Shown one piece after another: positions 48,101 to 56,608 of a DNA stretch of 64,000 nucleotides. The position numbers and the translations under genes are program-made. The notes under the pieces are model-generated. The model was given only the letters and a program-made list of their open reading frames with translations, was not told where the DNA came from and did no database searches. Each line of letters starts with the position of its first letter. Position 1 is the first letter of the stretch. The stretch comes from Bacteroidetes Order II. bacterium. Lineage in GTDB: Bacteria; Bacteroidota; Rhodothermia; Rhodothermales; UBA2364. The stretch lies in contig JAEUSQ010000014.1 in the NCBI GenBank assembly GCA_016788705.1, positions 54,009-118,008 on the forward strand, in the 5' to 3' direction.

Positions 48101-48350
48101 TGATCGCGCAAATCTTGTAAGCGCAAATCTTGTAAGCGCAAATCTAAAAGGGGCAGATTTATCTTTTGCCGATTTGCGCCATTCAACATGGAATCGAGAC
48201 GTACAGTTTGGAGAAGGGTTATGGGAGGATGAAGAAACACGCGGCATGGAAACGGCGCAATGGGAAGGGGCGACTTTCGAGGGGCAAGCAGTGCAGTCGT
48301 GGGCGGAGATGAAAGCGCTCTTGGTGGCGCATGGTTGCTTGAAGGAATGA
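45171..48350 (+). CDS. NACHT-domain STAND NTPase with C-terminal pentapeptide repeats
   Basis: A 1059-residue protein. The ~300-residue N-terminus is helical and unrecognised; it may be the effector. The NTPase has Walker A 'GHPGQGKSS' (309-317), Walker B 'ILILDGFDELY' (Asp385-Glu389) and 'LLTSRTMYV'. Helical and winged-helix regions follow ('IEFLHKSLWEYLAAERLF'). Near residues ~895-1010 are 23 pentapeptide units of A(N/D)LxX type, which should fold as a right-handed beta helix and could act as sensor. The last ~50 residues are a separate tail. Many bacterial STAND proteins are antiphage sensors; that role here is inference. No membrane segments are seen. Confidence 0.88.
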   Translation: MIISIGQDKKKIGEHGKNVLQGILNNLDDLADFKFGSFLREAYKDIKDKTPEQQAFLWLQSALIEAWIECLEQYHRDYALDVSLYRKEGILDVLQESFEINEEFYQKPDEQPFVKAAQRSFEAWLKREAMAARLKEKYVLQYPTFVAKALYTALQATPSQSAFIDQALNDKFFPYQKRVLRWREQQQTWKQLYETADAFGKEFALKEAYIMPRFVLFAGKQPHEWGSMGEDEMEEAWKNKQGFPDNPRLQQEWRRKRTKQYQFTAPCDNPENHDIHKFLRAFAQGKIRNLNLSKIDKEAQNARLLLLLGHPGQGKSSCCLRFMHDLAQDESTETKPLYFVKLRNLEAQDTFWGSPLHSLKTWFAQKHRLDDADFEFKEHGILILDGFDELYMQQGRGDTDVKSFLDVLSAQLKGEEYRTLRVLLTSRTMYVPLHQLEHLKTDVLVAHLADLSFEEQKNYVATYQNATQKTALPLAEFLNNTDDDDDLYQNVCELLSQPLLLQMVAMSEMAIMTGMNRATLYEELFDKLIQKSIEREQPKIDSKGKSRLGSLTPRKEADQQIARSFLRDMAYFIFLNRHEYIRHTDFDDTEGLLRKSANTFAKAIGRESFKDLEADLRSLFSAFYFVQVPTSDKDKVAEAKEAQYAIEFLHKSLWEYLAAERLFTRMCRILTFKDEEANFYDAKTVLAKLHELLAYKWLSPEIVQYFHDICHRYANNPNHDKDRHKIRQRLTELLPKLIRRDFVSALTDDGLPPIEAALNTFYAVWILGTNLLSEQEKQTWDRVVDAEMETYEKSETAKKERAELNKLRYWDSAKKREVIEKYRAPLYQRIEAKRLEQKLDVLINCQEGERNKVSILLFALRHQHLQFSQQKLGDLDTWQFSFAYQNWKNANWAGANLESANLVSANLYRANLESANLVSANLVSANLVSANLVSANLVSANLDSANLYRANLDRANLDRANLVSANLVSANLDSANLDRANLVSANLVSANLKGADLSFADLRHSTWNRDVQFGEGLWEDEETRGMETAQWEGATFEGQAVQSWAEMKALLVAHGCLKE
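47850..48145 (+). repeat. 15-bp in-frame tandem repeat coding pentapeptide units
   Basis: About 20 units of GCGCAAATCTTGTAA with variation mostly in the last four bases (TATC, GATA, GATC, GAAA). The protein reads ANLVS, ANLYR, ANLDR, ANLDS or ANLES. Near identity between units points to recent expansion; lengths in multiples of 15 keep the frame. Confidence 0.95.
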
Positions 48351-48377
48351 CCACCGGCATAAAAACCTTGTTAATAA

Positions 48378-48552
48378 CAAACGCCTTCCGATCCTTCGGA
48401 TGCGAAAGGGTTTTCTCAGCACCCGAAAGCGTTAATAAAACCGCGCCCTGTACGATTTCTTTAGAACAGACGTAATAAATGGGGCATAGCCCTATGATCT
48501 TCGTAGAAACCGCACATTCAATAAAGCAAAAGGGGCATAGCCCTGGCATCAT
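48378..48552. repeat. Right composite repeat cluster of the accessory island
   Basis: 175 bp matching 38218-38391 in the same orientation, with the same order: TCCGA/TCGGA hairpin, CCGCGCCCTGTACGATTTCT segment, then two REP-like units (48477-48501 and 48527-48551, reading GGGGCATAGCCCT). It marks the right end of the island. Confidence 0.85.
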
Positions 48553-48642
48553 AAAAAACATACTGTTTTAAAAAGCCACGAAATTACGAAAGGGTTGATT
48601 GGTCATAACCTTTGCCACCCACAAACGCGCTATATCCTTCAC

Positions 48643-49866
48643 CTAAGACGGTGATGTCATGGCACTTCCGGCGATGTATCCCGATGTCCAAGCATGTTGA
48701 AAGTTGAAGCCACCTGTTAAGGCATCCACATCCAAGACTTCTCCGGCAAAATACAACCCGGAGAACCGTTTGCTCTCCATGGTTCGGAAGTCCACCTCGG
48801 ATAAACGCACACCGCCACACGTTACGAATTCGTCTTTGTTGGTAGATTTTCCTGCCACCTCGAACGTTGCCCTCACACATTGTTGGGCCAGGTGTTGCAA
48901 GTGCTTTTTGGAAACATCCGCCCACCGAATGACCCCGCATTGGGCGGCCTCGGTCAGGCTTTGCCAAAGTCTGGTAGGCAGGCCCCAAAGAGGGATTGTC
49001 CCCATATTTTTTCTTGGGTGCAAGGTTCGTTGTTGTTCAAAGAGCGAAAGGGCTTCGCTTTCGGTGGCCTTACCTGTAAAGTTGATTTCTATCGTAAAGC
49101 GGTAATGGGCTTCGTTTAATAAGCGTGCACCCCACGCCGAAAGCCGCAGAATGCTGGGTCCAGAAAGCCCCCAATGCGTCACCAAGAGCGGGCCTTCGGC
49201 TTGCAGCTTGGTTCCCACAACCCGAATCGTCGCATGGGGAACCGAGACACCCGCCAAACCCGCCAATCGTGTATCGCGGGTATTAAAGGTGAACAAAGAC
49301 GGAACCGGTGGCTCGATGGTGTGCCCCAAGTCGGCTAATTGTTGCCAAATAGCCGCATTGCTCCCTGTGGCCACCAAAATTTTTGGGGTATTAATAACTT
49401 GCCCGTCGGAAGTGATCACCCGCCAGCCAGCCATATTCAAAGGCATAAGCTTGCGGAGTCCACATTTGGTTTTTACCACCACGCCCGCCTTTTTTGCGGC
49501 CTCGGTCAAGCATTGGATAATGGTCTCGGAAGAGTCGGAAACGGGAAACATGCGCCCATCGGCCTCGGTTTTGAGGGCAATGCCACGCTCGGCAAACCAC
49601 GCCACGGTATGTTTTGGATTAAAGCGGTTAAACGGGCCAATCAGTGCTTTTCCACCACGAGGATAATGACGGATCAGGGCGCTGGGATCAAAACAGTGAT
49701 GGGTTACGTTGCATCGCCCGCCACCGGAAATCCGTACTTTGCCCAAAACATAGGGCGCACGTTCCAATATGCAAACGTTTGCGTTGGGGTTAGACGTCGT
49801 TGCTTGAATGGCCGCAAAGAAGCCAGCGGCTCCACCGCCAATGACCAAAATATCGGGGTGAGTCAT
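48643..49866 (-). CDS. BaiN/HI0933-family NAD(P)/FAD-dependent oxidoreductase
   Basis: A 407-residue flavoprotein. The N-terminal FAD Rossmann motif is 'VIGGGAAGFFAAIQ', a second family motif is 'ISGGGRCNVTHH', and 'LATGSNAAIWQQL'-type and 'GLYFAGEVLDVDALTGGFN' motifs complete the FAD site. The family (HI0933/YhiN) reduces double bonds in some members but the natural substrate here is unknown. It lies 1 bp after the stop of the upstream 263-residue gene, so the two form an operon. It is the first core gene right of the island. Confidence 0.9.
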   Translation of the reverse strand: MTHPDILVIGGGAAGFFAAIQATTSNPNANVCILERAPYVLGKVRISGGGRCNVTHHCFDPSALIRHYPRGGKALIGPFNRFNPKHTVAWFAERGIALKTEADGRMFPVSDSSETIIQCLTEAAKKAGVVVKTKCGLRKLMPLNMAGWRVITSDGQVINTPKILVATGSNAAIWQQLADLGHTIEPPVPSLFTFNTRDTRLAGLAGVSVPHATIRVVGTKLQAEGPLLVTHWGLSGPSILRLSAWGARLLNEAHYRFTIEINFTGKATESEALSLFEQQRTLHPRKNMGTIPLWGLPTRLWQSLTEAAQCGVIRWADVSKKHLQHLAQQCVRATFEVAGKSTNKDEFVTCGGVRLSEVDFRTMESKRFSGLYFAGEVLDVDALTGGFNFQHAWTSGYIAGSAMTSPS

Positions 49867-49867
49867 T

Positions 49868-50659
49868 TTATATACGGCTTCTATTGCGTAGATTTACAGA
49901 AATATCTTCGTCTTCGATAGGGAGTTCTTCGTCGGGAAGCGAGATACGCGGGGATGCCGAAAGAGTGACGGCATTGGCGGCTCGTGTAGGAGCCTCGGTT
50001 TCTATCATCTGGCGAAATTCATGGAGCAAAACCTCTCCTTTTGTGGGCTGTCGGTTGCTTTGTATAACCGCCAATCGTTGAAGTAAATACCCTACAAATA
50101 GGGTTAAAAATGCAAATAACCAACCCGAAAGTCCGGCATCGGATGCGGCGTCGCCCACAATACCCGTTAAAATAAAGATAAAAATGGTACTAAACACCAA
50201 GCCCAATTGTAAGCCATAACGTTCTTCTCGGAGGCGAATCCGGGTGCGGCCATTTTTAGAGGTGACGCTGATCGCTGCTATTTCGTCGTCATTGGATGCA
50301 TAAATCCAATCGCGGGTATTGCCTACCCGTTCCACACGCCCTTGATTTTTGTAGGTAAAGCGTAATTTATGCACCATTTCTTCCCATAATTCCTCGCTTA
50401 CTTCGCCCTCTACCATTTTTTCCTGTGTGGTTTGCAAGGGGGCGCCCCAGAAATAAAATTCTTTTTTTAGTACTTGCGCGTCTTGTCTTTGAAGTGCTTC
50501 CTCCAAAAAATGGGGTTGGATACCCATTTCTTCAGCCAATTTCCGCAATTCCTGCTCTGTCAGGCCATACCCGCTCTGGACATCGTTTGCTTGCTGAAGC
50601 TCATATGCCTTATGGATGAGGGCGCCCGTTTCTTTTTCGGTATAAAGCCTTTCTTTCAT
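49868..50659 (-). CDS. Conserved membrane protein with two helices, function unknown
   Basis: A 263-residue protein I do not recognise. The N-terminal ~55 residues ('TEKETGALIHKAYELQQAND', 'LTEQELRKLAEEMGIQPHFL') look like the helical head found on SHOCT- or DUF1707-like bacterial membrane proteins. A beta-rich middle follows. Two close transmembrane helices lie at about 155-205 ('LVFSTIFIFILTGIVGDAA' and 'GWLFAFLTLFVGYLLQ'), then an acidic tail. It shares an operon with the BaiN-like flavoprotein (1 bp gap). Confidence 0.65.
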   Translation of the reverse strand: MKERLYTEKETGALIHKAYELQQANDVQSGYGLTEQELRKLAEEMGIQPHFLEEALQRQDAQVLKKEFYFWGAPLQTTQEKMVEGEVSEELWEEMVHKLRFTYKNQGRVERVGNTRDWIYASNDDEIAAISVTSKNGRTRIRLREERYGLQLGLVFSTIFIFILTGIVGDAASDAGLSGWLFAFLTLFVGYLLQRLAVIQSNRQPTKGEVLLHEFRQMIETEAPTRAANAVTLSASPRISLPDEELPIEDEDISVNLRNRSRI

Positions 50660-50911
50660 GCTGCTATGGGTTTCTGAAAGATAATAGGATTACCGACCAG
50701 TGGCAATGGTGTATAAACAAGGTGCGTGTATATTTCCTGCCATGTGTTTTGCTTCACTTTGGATAAAACACTGCAAATAGCTTTGGGCTGGTCTATAATC
50801 TATTTAAAACTTTGTTTTTTACTTTAATAAATAACAATGTAGCCACTGTAAAATTATTATAAAGACATATTCAGCCATTACAAATTTTCGCATACTTGTT
50901 CTCTGATTCCC

Positions 50912-51664
50912 CTACCCCTCATAGGCATACCGATAACGGATGGAAAGGTTTTGCGGAGAGAGAAAGAGGGTTTGGGAAAGCAGCGTAAAACGGGCCTGGA
51001 TGGGAAGCCACGTACCCGCAACAGGCTGAAGCAAAAGCGTACCAAAAGATTGCTCGGCAAAAATAAAATTTTGAATAGTGCGCTTTATTTCTACCCCTAC
51101 TAATTTTTGATCTTTTTTGGTGATAAAATAGCGCAGTTGGGTGATTTCAGGCGTTGTGCGGTTGTTCGGATGAGCGACCATCTCGAAAACGTGTACAGTC
51201 CCAAAAGGCAGGGTTCGGTCTGCTAATTGTCGGTAGAGGTATTTTTCCCAGAACTGAGCCGATTGCATGGCATTGGGATCTGGTAAAAAGAGTGCAGGAA
51301 AGGTTATGTCGGTTATAGGGACTTCTTCTATGTTTCCGGATTTAAACAGCCCACTTTGGATGGTAGAGCGCACGACAGGTGGTTGCTTGGGGACGAATTT
51401 TAACGTTCTAACTTCCCTTCCCGCTTCGGCCCCGGATGTATCCAAAACACGCAAGTCCACTTCCGATTGGTGGTTTCGGTGTGCAGCCCGCTCGAATGCT
51501 TTCCGAAAGTCGTCGGTTTTCATGCTTTTTAGCTGAGCAATGACCGTTTTTCGGACGCTCGTATCTTCTGTAAAGGGTAATTTTTGATCGCCCTTTGATT
51601 GGTTACAACCGATCAGTATTACGGCCAAAAGGCTGCTCAGAAAGAGAGGTTTAATATTTCGCAT
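50912..51664 (-). CDS. Lipoprotein of unknown function
   Basis: A 250-residue lipoprotein with lipobox 'VILIGC'. The mature part is beta-rich ('RFTLLSQTLFLSPQNLSIRY') with no motif I recognise. It lies 60 bp downstream of the large PVC-type dehydrogenase gene on the same strand, which suggests one transcript. Confidence 0.65.
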   Translation of the reverse strand: MRNIKPLFLSSLLAVILIGCNQSKGDQKLPFTEDTSVRKTVIAQLKSMKTDDFRKAFERAAHRNHQSEVDLRVLDTSGAEAGREVRTLKFVPKQPPVVRSTIQSGLFKSGNIEEVPITDITFPALFLPDPNAMQSAQFWEKYLYRQLADRTLPFGTVHVFEMVAHPNNRTTPEITQLRYFITKKDQKLVGVEIKRTIQNFIFAEQSFGTLLLQPVAGTWLPIQARFTLLSQTLFLSPQNLSIRYRYAYEG

Positions 51665-51724
51665 GGATTTTAGAACTTATTTTCCTTCATAACGATGGTC
51701 TGCCAAAATGGTTCGCCTGCTATT

Positions 51725-54700
51725 TTAGGGGATACGAATGGTAGTGTAGGCATTTTCACGGCCCTCTGCATGTCCAAGTCCTATAATCCGGATATATCGG
51801 GTGGTTGTCGAAGGGAAAGAAAAGGTTTGTAGGCCAGTTTGTGGGCTACTTTGACCCTCCTTCAAAATTCGCCAGTGTCTCCCTTCTTCGGAAGCCAATA
51901 TCCGGAAAGCATACCGACGCGCTGCGGCCATATGAAAAGCTATTTGCACCGATGAAACAAGGCGAGGCCGCTTGAAATCGGCTTCAATCCATGAATCGGG
52001 TGCAGAGGATTGCCAAAAAGTTACTGGGAGGTCGTCGTTCACCGCCGAGATGGGGTGATCTTGGGGGTCTGAATTGGCAAACCAAGTGGTCGTTTGATAA
52101 TCCAACAGACGGATGTTTCGCCAGCGTACTTTTAAGCCTTTTTTGGTGACATCATTGCCAATACCATGAACTTGCAGGCCGATGAAACCGCTAAGGGTAA
52201 GGCCGTCAGCCAAGTCGGCAATAGGAACCCCATTCACCCATGTCCGTATGCGGCTCCCCACAACTGCGATTCGGTAGTGGTTCCATTGGTTGTTGCGGAA
52301 AGCCTGCTGGGCCTTAGGCTTGTTTTTTAGGTCATACATCCACAAACGGCGGTTTTCGTCATATATACCGCCACTCCAGGCCCGTATAGAGGGATCCACC
52401 TCAACTTGATACCCGTGTACCATGCCATTTAGGTAGTCGGGGAAGGTATTGCTCCGGATCTGAATGCCAGAGTTGAGCAGGGTATCCACTTTTAATTCTA
52501 ATTCTAAGACAAAATCTCCATAACGCTCGTGGGTGGCCAGAAATGTATTCGGCGTATTCAAGGCTGTTTCCCCAATAATTTCGCCATTTTCAACGCGGAA
52601 GGTGGCTTTTCCACCCAAAATATGCCAACCTTTTAAGGTTTTCCCGTCAAAGAGTTTGCGCCAGCGGGGCCGGTCAATGGTCATTTTATGACGTACTTGC
52701 GCAGGCGAAGAAGTATGGTACGTCCGTAGCGGTTGTATCACGCCAATATGTCGCGGATTGGGCGATATTGCCCTGAGTTCTTTTTCTGCATAGGGCTTAT
52801 TGCGTCTTTGGGTCTCTGCACGGAGTAGGATCATATCTTTCGCCCAGACAACCCCTGCTTTATGCCCCCAACTATTTCGGATAAAAGTAAGGATGCCTGC
52901 AAGTGCTTCGTTATTCACCTCAATATTATCGCGGAATCCAGGCATAGGTGCATTAAACGTGTAGGTTTCCCCTTGGACGGTAATGGGCCCAGTAAGGCCA
53001 TCCAAGACGATGCGACCCAACAAACGGGGGTCGCCCGATACCCACTCCGATCCAGCCAAAGGTGGCGCTAAATTCTTAATTCCTTCACCCGAAGAAGCAT
53101 GACAAGTAGCACAATATTTGGCATAATTTCCTTTTCCTGCGGCAAAAAGGCCGCGTTCCGGCTTGCTTAGGTGTTGCAAAGCGGCATCGGACGATTGACG
53201 GGATTTTTCGATTGCCTCATGCAGGGCGTTTTTTACAGAAGTAGGTACATGTTGGCCCAGAAGGCGCAGTACAGGCGTCTCCAGACCTGCTATATTGGTA
53301 ATTAAGGCATCTATGAGCACCGGAAAGGTATCTGCCTCGGCAAGGGTCGGATATACTTCTTTTAATACCGTGACGTTATCGCGGGCATGGGCAGCAATGG
53401 CTGCCACCCAACTGGCTTTTTCTCGCACCTTTACCGACTTACTGGGGGGATGGTTCTTCAACCAAGACAAGGCCGTCTCGTGCTGCTCTCCGCCTGCCCA
53501 TCGGGCCATTTGGTGTAAGATGGCCTCTCGGATAAAGCCCTCTGGCGCGGTCTGCCAAATACGGTCTAAATGCTCCACTGAATGTGCCTTTAGTCCTTCC
53601 AAGGTCCATAGGGCATGGAGTTTCGTGAGCGGTGCCCCTATCAACGAACTCTCAATCAATAATGGAATAGCTGTTGGATCTTCACGCTCTATCAAGAGCC
53701 GTTGGGCCGTGTCGCGCCACCAGCCATTGGGGTGGGAGAGTGTCGCCACCAAGTGTTTTACGGTAGCCATCCGTAGCTGAGGTGCTTTCGCCAGTGGCTT
53801 GTTTTTATGTCGGATACGGAAGATACGCCCCATGCCAGTAGGCTGATCCAATCGGTAGTGCTGAATGTGATTCCGTAGGTAAGGGGTCATGTAAGTGGCG
53901 TGTTGGATAATACCACTATGCATATCCACAACAAACAACGATCCATCTGGAGCAGTATGGGCATTTACCGGGCGGAACCGTTCATCGGTGGCGGTCAAAA
54001 ATTCTTTTCCAGCGTCAAAAGCACCCCGTGGTTGATCGTTCTCCTCTCGTAACCGGATGTGTTTAATAAGGTAGCCAACAGGTTCCATCACAAAGGCGTG
54101 ACCGCGATACGCTGCTGGAAACTGATCACCTCGATATATAACGGGGCCACAGGCACTCGTCACATTCCGGAGTTTTCCGGCAGCATCCAATACGTCTTTT
54201 TCGTATCCTCGGTTTACCCCTCGTGTTTGACGGCGTGGAAAAACCGTATTTGCCACCAATTGCAGGTTGTAAATGGTATTGGACTTTGGGGCATGGTGTG
54301 GGTTTACTGGAAAGACGGCTGGCAGATAGGCATCGCCAAGGAGCGTGGTACTGTTGTTGTTGTAAAACAGTCGCCCATAATCATCTTGACTAATGCCCCA
54401 TTGTCCTCTAAAAATCGCTTCCTCGCGTAGCCATCCGTTTCCATTCTGGCGATACCGAACTTCTCCTTTGGCGCTGTAAATCCAGTTATCCATTGCACGG
54501 AGCAAGCCATTGGGCTGATGTTCCACATTTCCGGTATCGGCATAGGTACTGTCTATCAAGACTTTTTGCCCTGGTTTGTCGTTTTGAATAGGTACAAACC
54601 AAAGGTTGGGCGGCTCGGCCAAGAGAACACCACCTTTTACAAACGACAAGGCACGGGGTTGTACCAAGCCCTCCATAAAAGTTTTTCCCGATTCAAAAAA

Positions 54701-55003
54701 GCCGTCACCATCCCTATCTTGCAAAATGCTGATTCGTCCGACCGCCTTGTCTTCATTGGTTCCATGGATGTTTGGCATGTATCCACGCATCTCCACGACC
54801 CACATCCGGCCATTTTCGTCGAAATTAATGGCAACAGGCGATGATATTTGCGGCTCGGCAGCCACCAACTCCACTTGAAACCCCTCAGCCACCCGAAAAT
54901 CGCGTATGGCTTCATCCGGCGTGAGCATTGGAACCGGAATATCTGCTTTTTTGCATCCAAAAATGGAAATTATACAAAAGAACAAGGTGAAGTTGAGACG
55001 CAT
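51725..55003 (-). CDS. Lipoprotein with PVC-type dehydrogenase, HEAT, cytochrome c, DUF1080 and discoidin-like domains
   Basis: A 1092-residue lipoprotein ('FCIISIFGC'). From ~25 to ~420 is a beta-propeller dehydrogenase of the PVC-type heme-binding group ('GRMWVVEMRGY', 'GRISILQDRDGDGFFESG'). A HEAT-like region covers ~430-600. A c-type heme site 'CATCH' is at ~629-633. A DUF1080 domain begins near 780 ('KLFDGKTLKGWHILGG'). The last ~100 residues ('DSWIEADFKRPRLVSSVQIA', 'TTRYIRIIGLG') match F5/8 type C discoidin domains, which bind sugars. It likely oxidises and cleaves saccharides at the cell surface, paralleling the 22-26 kb Gfo/DUF1080 cassette. Electron acceptor unknown. Confidence 0.9.
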   Translation of the reverse strand: MRLNFTLFFCIISIFGCKKADIPVPMLTPDEAIRDFRVAEGFQVELVAAEPQISSPVAINFDENGRMWVVEMRGYMPNIHGTNEDKAVGRISILQDRDGDGFFESGKTFMEGLVQPRALSFVKGGVLLAEPPNLWFVPIQNDKPGQKVLIDSTYADTGNVEHQPNGLLRAMDNWIYSAKGEVRYRQNGNGWLREEAIFRGQWGISQDDYGRLFYNNNSTTLLGDAYLPAVFPVNPHHAPKSNTIYNLQLVANTVFPRRQTRGVNRGYEKDVLDAAGKLRNVTSACGPVIYRGDQFPAAYRGHAFVMEPVGYLIKHIRLREENDQPRGAFDAGKEFLTATDERFRPVNAHTAPDGSLFVVDMHSGIIQHATYMTPYLRNHIQHYRLDQPTGMGRIFRIRHKNKPLAKAPQLRMATVKHLVATLSHPNGWWRDTAQRLLIEREDPTAIPLLIESSLIGAPLTKLHALWTLEGLKAHSVEHLDRIWQTAPEGFIREAILHQMARWAGGEQHETALSWLKNHPPSKSVKVREKASWVAAIAAHARDNVTVLKEVYPTLAEADTFPVLIDALITNIAGLETPVLRLLGQHVPTSVKNALHEAIEKSRQSSDAALQHLSKPERGLFAAGKGNYAKYCATCHASSGEGIKNLAPPLAGSEWVSGDPRLLGRIVLDGLTGPITVQGETYTFNAPMPGFRDNIEVNNEALAGILTFIRNSWGHKAGVVWAKDMILLRAETQRRNKPYAEKELRAISPNPRHIGVIQPLRTYHTSSPAQVRHKMTIDRPRWRKLFDGKTLKGWHILGGKATFRVENGEIIGETALNTPNTFLATHERYGDFVLELELKVDTLLNSGIQIRSNTFPDYLNGMVHGYQVEVDPSIRAWSGGIYDENRRLWMYDLKNKPKAQQAFRNNQWNHYRIAVVGSRIRTWVNGVPIADLADGLTLSGFIGLQVHGIGNDVTKKGLKVRWRNIRLLDYQTTTWFANSDPQDHPISAVNDDLPVTFWQSSAPDSWIEADFKRPRLVSSVQIAFHMAAARRYAFRILASEEGRHWRILKEGQSSPQTGLQTFSFPSTTTRYIRIIGLGHAEGRENAYTTIRIP

Positions 55004-55214
55004 GGTTATAGCTTTTGGGAACGAAACTCCTTAAGATACGCCCTTGCAAGGATAAGACAATCGTTTATTGGGCCTTGATCGCGAAGACACGCGGCGGGGC
55101 GCTTAATGCCAGATCAACGATGTTTCTGGAAACCCGCATAGGTTTTGATGCGTTAAAAATAAAATATTTTACCCTACTTGTAAGTCCTATTTATCTACCC
55201 AATCGTTCAAATCT

Positions 55215-55511
55215 ATGCCCACTCCTCTTGCACCCGAAGGGTACGCAGCCGCCTTGGCACAATTGCCCGGTTGGCGGTTGGAAGATCGCGCCCTAAAAAA
55301 AACCTTTCATTTTGCAAATTTCCGTGCTGCTATATCCGCGATGGTACGGCTTTCCTTCGAGGCGGAGACGCTCAACCATCACCCTGAATGGTTTAATGTT
55401 TGGAATCGAGTGGAAATTACCCTTCGTACACATGATGCCGGAAATCAAGTAACGGATTTAGACCTGACTTTAGCCCACAAAATCGAAGCAGCATTGTCGG
55501 AATTTAAATGA
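55215..55511 (+). CDS. phhB: 4a-hydroxytetrahydrobiopterin dehydratase
   Basis: A 98-residue pterin-4a-carbinolamine dehydratase, which regenerates dihydropterin after aromatic hydroxylation. The catalytic His pair is in 'AETLNHHPEWFNVWN', followed by 'VEITLRTHDAGNQVTDLDL'. Length is standard. It overlaps the next gene by four bases (ATGA), so it is cotranscribed. No phenylalanine hydroxylase is in the window. Confidence 0.92.
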   Translation: MPTPLAPEGYAAALAQLPGWRLEDRALKKTFHFANFRAAISAMVRLSFEAETLNHHPEWFNVWNRVEITLRTHDAGNQVTDLDLTLAHKIEAALSEFK

Positions 55512-56547
55512 TGCAATGGCTTAAAAATGTTGTCGTCCTCATAGCATCGTGTGGGCTGTCCTTGCTATTGGCTGAGGGATTCGTTCGATTGTTTTTTCCT
55601 CAGACACTTTTTGGGCCGAAGTTCGAAATTTTGGCTGATGGCTCTAAAGTAAACCGCTCGCAAGGTGCAACCATAGACGAAATGTTTGGACGTACCGTGC
55701 AGTATCATTTTAAACCTTTTCACCTTCGCGAAACGGATCGTCGGCCCAAAGCCTTTGAAGTCTTGGTTTTAGGTGATTCCTACACACTTGGTTGGCTCTT
55801 ACATGCGCACGAAACCTTTATTTCTAAGCTTCAGCAACAGGCGGATCGTCATTTTGGAAACGGTAAAATCCACTTTTTGAATGCAGGAACAGGAGGCTGG
55901 GGTACGGCAGACCAAATGGTTTTTTTAGAAAATATGGGCGATCGTATAAAACCAGATGCGGTTCTGGTGATTTATAATAACGATGATATTCACCGTAGCC
56001 TGAGTAGTACGCTTATACGCTTTTCGGAGCGCCCATACCATAAATTGGTGAGACAGTCTAACCCGGTGGTATGGTACAAACGATTTTTTGCTGGAGGTGA
56101 ACTTTACAATGCCGCCATCACCCATAGCCACGTTTTACGGCTGGTGCGTAATGTATTTTTAAAGAGGGCGGTGAAAGCGCCAGAGGTTGCACAGCCAAGC
56201 CCCGAAACAGTCCGGCAGGGCGTGCAGTTAGGAAAAATGCTGTTTACCCGCATGAAAACTTGGGCCGATACCCGTAAAATTCCATTTTGGGTGTGCTCAA
56301 CAGGCTGGTTTGACGAGGTGAACAATCCGGTAGAGCCAATAAAGCCTTTTTGGCCGTTGCTCCTACTTTTTTTCGAGCACACTGGGTGCCCTTCGCCGAT
56401 TCTTCTCGATACGTTTGGCGGTTTCGAAAACCTCGTCCCTCGTTTTGGGAGGTCCCAGACGGACATCCGAATCCACAAGGTGCAGATTTGATTTCAAAAG
56501 CCGTTTGGCCCTTTGTATATTCTATGCTTTCTACGGTTTCAAAATGA
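55508..56547 (+). pseudogene. SGNH/GDSL hydrolase, frameshifted near its 3' end
   Basis: An exported or membrane-anchored esterase-type protein (signal/anchor 'VVVLIASCGLSLLLA'). The nucleophile is Ser91 in 'GDSYTLGW'; an oxyanion Gly and Asn are in 'NAGTGGWGTADQM' and 'IYNNDDI'. The open frame ends at 56491 with nonsense residues, but from ~56350 the next frame reads 'AVAPTFFRAHWVPFADS' and 'DGHPNPQGADLISKAVWPFV', the standard SGNH C-terminus with catalytic Asp and His, ending at 56547. Restoring one T to the five-T run at 56347-56351 joins the two. It may be inactive, slipped, or a sequencing error. Overlaps phhB by four bases. Confidence 0.8.
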
Positions 56548-56608
56548 GTTGCGTGGCTTACCTTACGCATCATCCGAACCGTTTACCTCCGAACATTCGT
56601 ATAACAAC

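Noticed and set aside
48011..48247. 78-codon minus-strand frame with SRFAL/TRFAL repeats
   Set aside because: Another shadow of the same 15-bp array, with no independent start or motif.
38092..48552. Possible CRISPR array from the repeated units
   Set aside because: Spacing and unit length are irregular, repeats are palindrome-like and there are no cas genes.
47770..48561. 263-codon minus-strand frame with LRLQDLR repeats
   Set aside because: It is the antisense shadow of the pentapeptide array; the 15-bp repeat keeps several frames open.
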